DNA of 64,000 bases from Oncomelania hupensis (Eukaryota; Mollusca; Gastropoda; Littorinimorpha; Pomatiopsidae). The stretch is taken from the NCBI GenBank assembly GCA_036898135.1, contig CM072512.1, forward strand, positions 25,232,839-25,296,838, written 5' to 3'. Both the position numbers and the translations under genes were made by a program. The notes below the pieces were generated by a model. That model ran no database searches and was not told where the DNA came from. It saw only the letters and a list, made by a program, of their open reading frames with translations. Below, piece after piece: positions 61,256 to 64,000 of this stretch (its first letter is position 1; each line of letters opens with the position of its first letter).

Positions 61256-62874
61256 ATTTGTAGGCTAATTTTAAAAAAAGTTCGATAATTCATTGTTTAT
61301 TCTACATTTATTCCTGTTTTGGGATATAGAGTCATTTAATAGATCATGGGAAGTAACTTCTATTCCAATAGCAGCCATCTTGAATCCATGATTGATTCAT
61401 TTGATTGAATGAAATACCGGTAAACTGACAAGATTTTTTTTAAAGAAGAAGATATTTGGACTATTTAGAAACAAGTAAAAATAATAAAAGTCTAAGTATA
61501 CATAATCTGTTCTTCGCCAAAGTATGCATTAACAAAGCCGACAAAACCCATTCCAGACCAAACAGTTCCATTGTTTTATTCTTCATCAGGGACAGAGGAA
61601 GAGTGGAGGTGGGGGGATGGGAGAGTGAAGGGGGATGTTACCAAACTATTTAATTCACAAATAATTGGCATCGCATGTATCGTCATTCACCGAAAGAATT
61701 TTAATTTTTTTAAAAATATGATTTATTTAACACGGATAGCCAAGAAATCTTTATTTACACAAAAACAATAATTGGCGTATTTATTATTATTTTATTTTTA
61801 TTTTTTGTCAGTGACAAACGGGGGTATGGTAGGAAGATTCCTTGAAATTTGTAACGCATAAATGGTTGGCAAGGCAAAGATTGTTCTTTTCACAACAATT
61901 TTTATATTAATATGTGTGTGTTTGTGCGTGTGTGTTTAGGTATGTATGTGTGTGTATGTGTATGTGAATAAAACACGATGGGTTCTTACATATTTTTAGT
62001 TTTGCCTGTTTGATTCATACGTCTTTATCTATCATAAAAAACAACTCGTTGGCAAGGCAAATTTCGTCCATTAAAGCAAAACATTTAAATATTTTTAGAG
62101 GTAGGAGTGGGTTGTGGTTCAAACACTGAGGTTGGCCACAGTTCCTTTTCGATTCAACGTTAGCAGCGCAGGGCTTTGTCCATCCCTCACGAAACAATTT
62201 TGATTTTTTTCCCCACTTCCGTGTTGTTGTTTTATCCATGACCTGTTTATCCAGAGTTTGCTGCGAATTCATTTTTATGCGTAATCCGTTGGCAAGGCAA
62301 ATGTTCTTTTCCAAAGAAATTATTTTGATATAATTTTTGGATATAATATTATATAGCATGGGTCGCCTTACCCAAAAACTGTCACAAATGCGCAAATAAC
62401 TAGAGGAAACCGAAAGTACACTCAAACCAGCGCATGTTAACCCGAACCCAAACATTTCATGTTTAATCAAGGATGGAGGTCTAATTAATTCGGCAACTTC
62501 ATTTACAATGCATTAAATGTCAGTACACACAATTAAGACTGCTGTAATCTTTGTGGGGAGTGGAGGATATGGCTTTATAAATTTATTGAAACCATTAAAC
62601 CCATACATTATGATTAGAACAATAGATGAACCTAAAAGTCATTCTTTTCGAAAACGCCCCAATTTTTTATCATGCATAATGATCAAAGTCGAAAATTTTA
62701 AAAATTATGATAGAGGGTCATCCCTCCTTTCCCTTCCTCCTCCTCCCTTGCCCCCCCCCCCTCCACCTTCAAAGGCCAGATAACAGGCCAGGTTAAATAC
62801 GAATGTATTTTAGATCGTTCAGGGTGTCTCCATTGTCCTATGACAGTGCTTTTAATGTCGCATATTGGCATTTT
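61256..62874. other. 1.6 kb without recognisable genes
   Basis: The phrase GTTGGCAAGGCAAA recurs near 61865, 62048 and 62288 and may mark a decayed repeat. No coding signal. Confidence 0.4.
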
Positions 62875-62955
62875 GGACGCCAAGAGTTAGATCCTGATCC
62901 CGACCAGCGCCTTGAGCAACTCCTTGAACTGTAAGTACGCTATTTTTAAGAGCAG
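62875..62955 (+). mobile_element. SINE 3' fragment
   Basis: GACGCCAAGAGTTAGATCCT, GACCAGCGCCTTGAGCAACT and GTACGCTATTTTTAAGAG match the end of the 4728-type SINE. Confidence 0.55.
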
Positions 62956-64000
62956 GTCATTTTATTTTTAGTCTAATTACCTAAGTGTATGTTTTTAAGC
63001 CACTGTCAGCAATTCCTGTTTGCCGTTGAAATAGACTAGACATATTGAGAGGCCTCATAACTAATCAAGTATGGCGCCTGTCCGGCGTTGTTGGGCAGTT
63101 TTTACGATGTCCACTTAAACTGACAACGGTGCGCCGTGGGGTGAAAGATAATGGCTGACCCCGATCACCTCAAAGCAGCCGGTAGTGCAATTTAAGTCTG
63201 TTGTAACAGAGAGGTATTCCTGGCATAGTAGTGCTGTTATTGATGATGATGTTATTGATGATGATGACGATGATGATGTCGACCACGATGACGACGAACA
63301 TGACAATTTCTTATAGCTTGCAATCGGTATACCAGTGTTTGCGTTGACAATGTCTTGGGATACAAAATGCTTCCTATTATATCAACGACGACAAGGACGT
63401 TGCTAATACTGTTGCTGCTGCTGTTCCTGTTGCTGTTGCTGTTGCTAATACAACACTTTTATAAGGCGCGATTCCCCAAAGAACGTGGGGTCCAATGCTC
63501 CCACGTCTTTGATAATAAACGTGCAGCGGCGCCTATAGAAAGACGACAAACGGCCCTGACAACAAAACTGGCGAGGACCCAAATAAATGCCACTGGGACG
63601 ACGATGCGATGATTACGAGGTTCAGTGTTAGTTTTATGAACTTTCAGTACTTTGCGCGCGTTATTTTTCAAGTGTTGCCGCTGGCATCAAACACATTTAA
63701 TATGCACCTAGAAGATCTGTAAAATCTCATTTGAATTGCTTGCATGCATTTATGTAAACTGTTGCGTACTGTTACGATTGAGATGCCCGCGATAATTACG
63801 AATAATTAATGTGTTCAGACGATGATAGCGTTTATTATGCTGTTGAGGGAGAGGCTTTACATAATGTTTATTTGTTTCTGTCGGTCAATATTGTTGTGGC
63901 AATTGATCAAAGATTCGAGATCTATTTGGTAGCAGATAATTATTTTTCGAAGTCTGTAGAATGTTCTAGGACGTAAGACAGTGTGTAACTTTGGTGACGA
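62956..64000. other. No gene seen to the window end
   Basis: Contains short GAT and TGC/CTGTTG tracts near 63240-63300 and 63410-63450. No feature that I can support. Confidence 0.45.

Noticed and set aside
62015..62470. 151-codon minus-strand frame as a gene
   Set aside because: No recognisable motif, low-complexity composition, no supporting signals.

Overview
This window reads as animal nuclear DNA, most likely from a marine invertebrate, with a gastropod mollusc as my best guess. The guess rests on the mix of RTE-, L2/CR1- and Rex1-like LINEs, tRNA- and 5S-derived SINEs, Tc1 remnants and dense trinucleotide microsatellites; no single marker proves it. There is no operon structure, no rRNA gene and no clear intact host gene. 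Most of the sequence is transposable elements, their fragments, and microsatellites that often begin at element tails.

Layout. 0-13 kb: a LINE 3' end, a 5S/tRNA-like SINE with target-site duplications (TSDs), a 519-bp hAT-like MITE, three tiny retroposon insertions, a Rex1-like LINE remnant, several SINEs, an L2 3' end, and a decayed copy of RTE-like family A. 13.4-22 kb: a possible short first exon behind an NRF1-type site, one copy of a ~700-bp non-autonomous retroposon (E1), a fragment of family A, a Rex1-like LINE (B1) and SINEs. 22.2-27.6 kb: two near-identical family A copies tail to tail. 29-32.7 kb: a tRNA-Arg-like SINE and a 1.9-kb terminal-inverted-repeat (TIR) element sitting inside another SINE. 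32.8-36.1 kb: the most gene-like interval, with a THAP zinc-finger exon on the plus strand, possible 3' exons, and a SAP-domain first exon on the minus strand; both start codons lie just after the same 16-bp ETS-like motif, in inverted orientation. 36.6-43.7 kb: Rex1-like B2, an L2 end, a Tc1 transposase remnant, and E2 flanked by ~342-bp direct repeats. 45.6-49.1 kb: four successive inverted-repeat elements, the last an unusual array of hairpins. 51-64 kb: a LINE that shares its 3' end with E, a TTAGGG-like tract, a third long family A copy with one frameshift, an L2 remnant and microsatellites.

Function. The LINEs encode reverse transcriptase (RT), and the two best family A copies still have long open frames covering RT, but all are 5'-truncated inside the endonuclease domain and are probably dead on arrival. 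Element E and the SINEs appear to borrow LINE machinery through shared 3' ends. The foldback elements have no coding capacity that I can see. Statements about identity are by eye; no alignment, database search or expression data was available.
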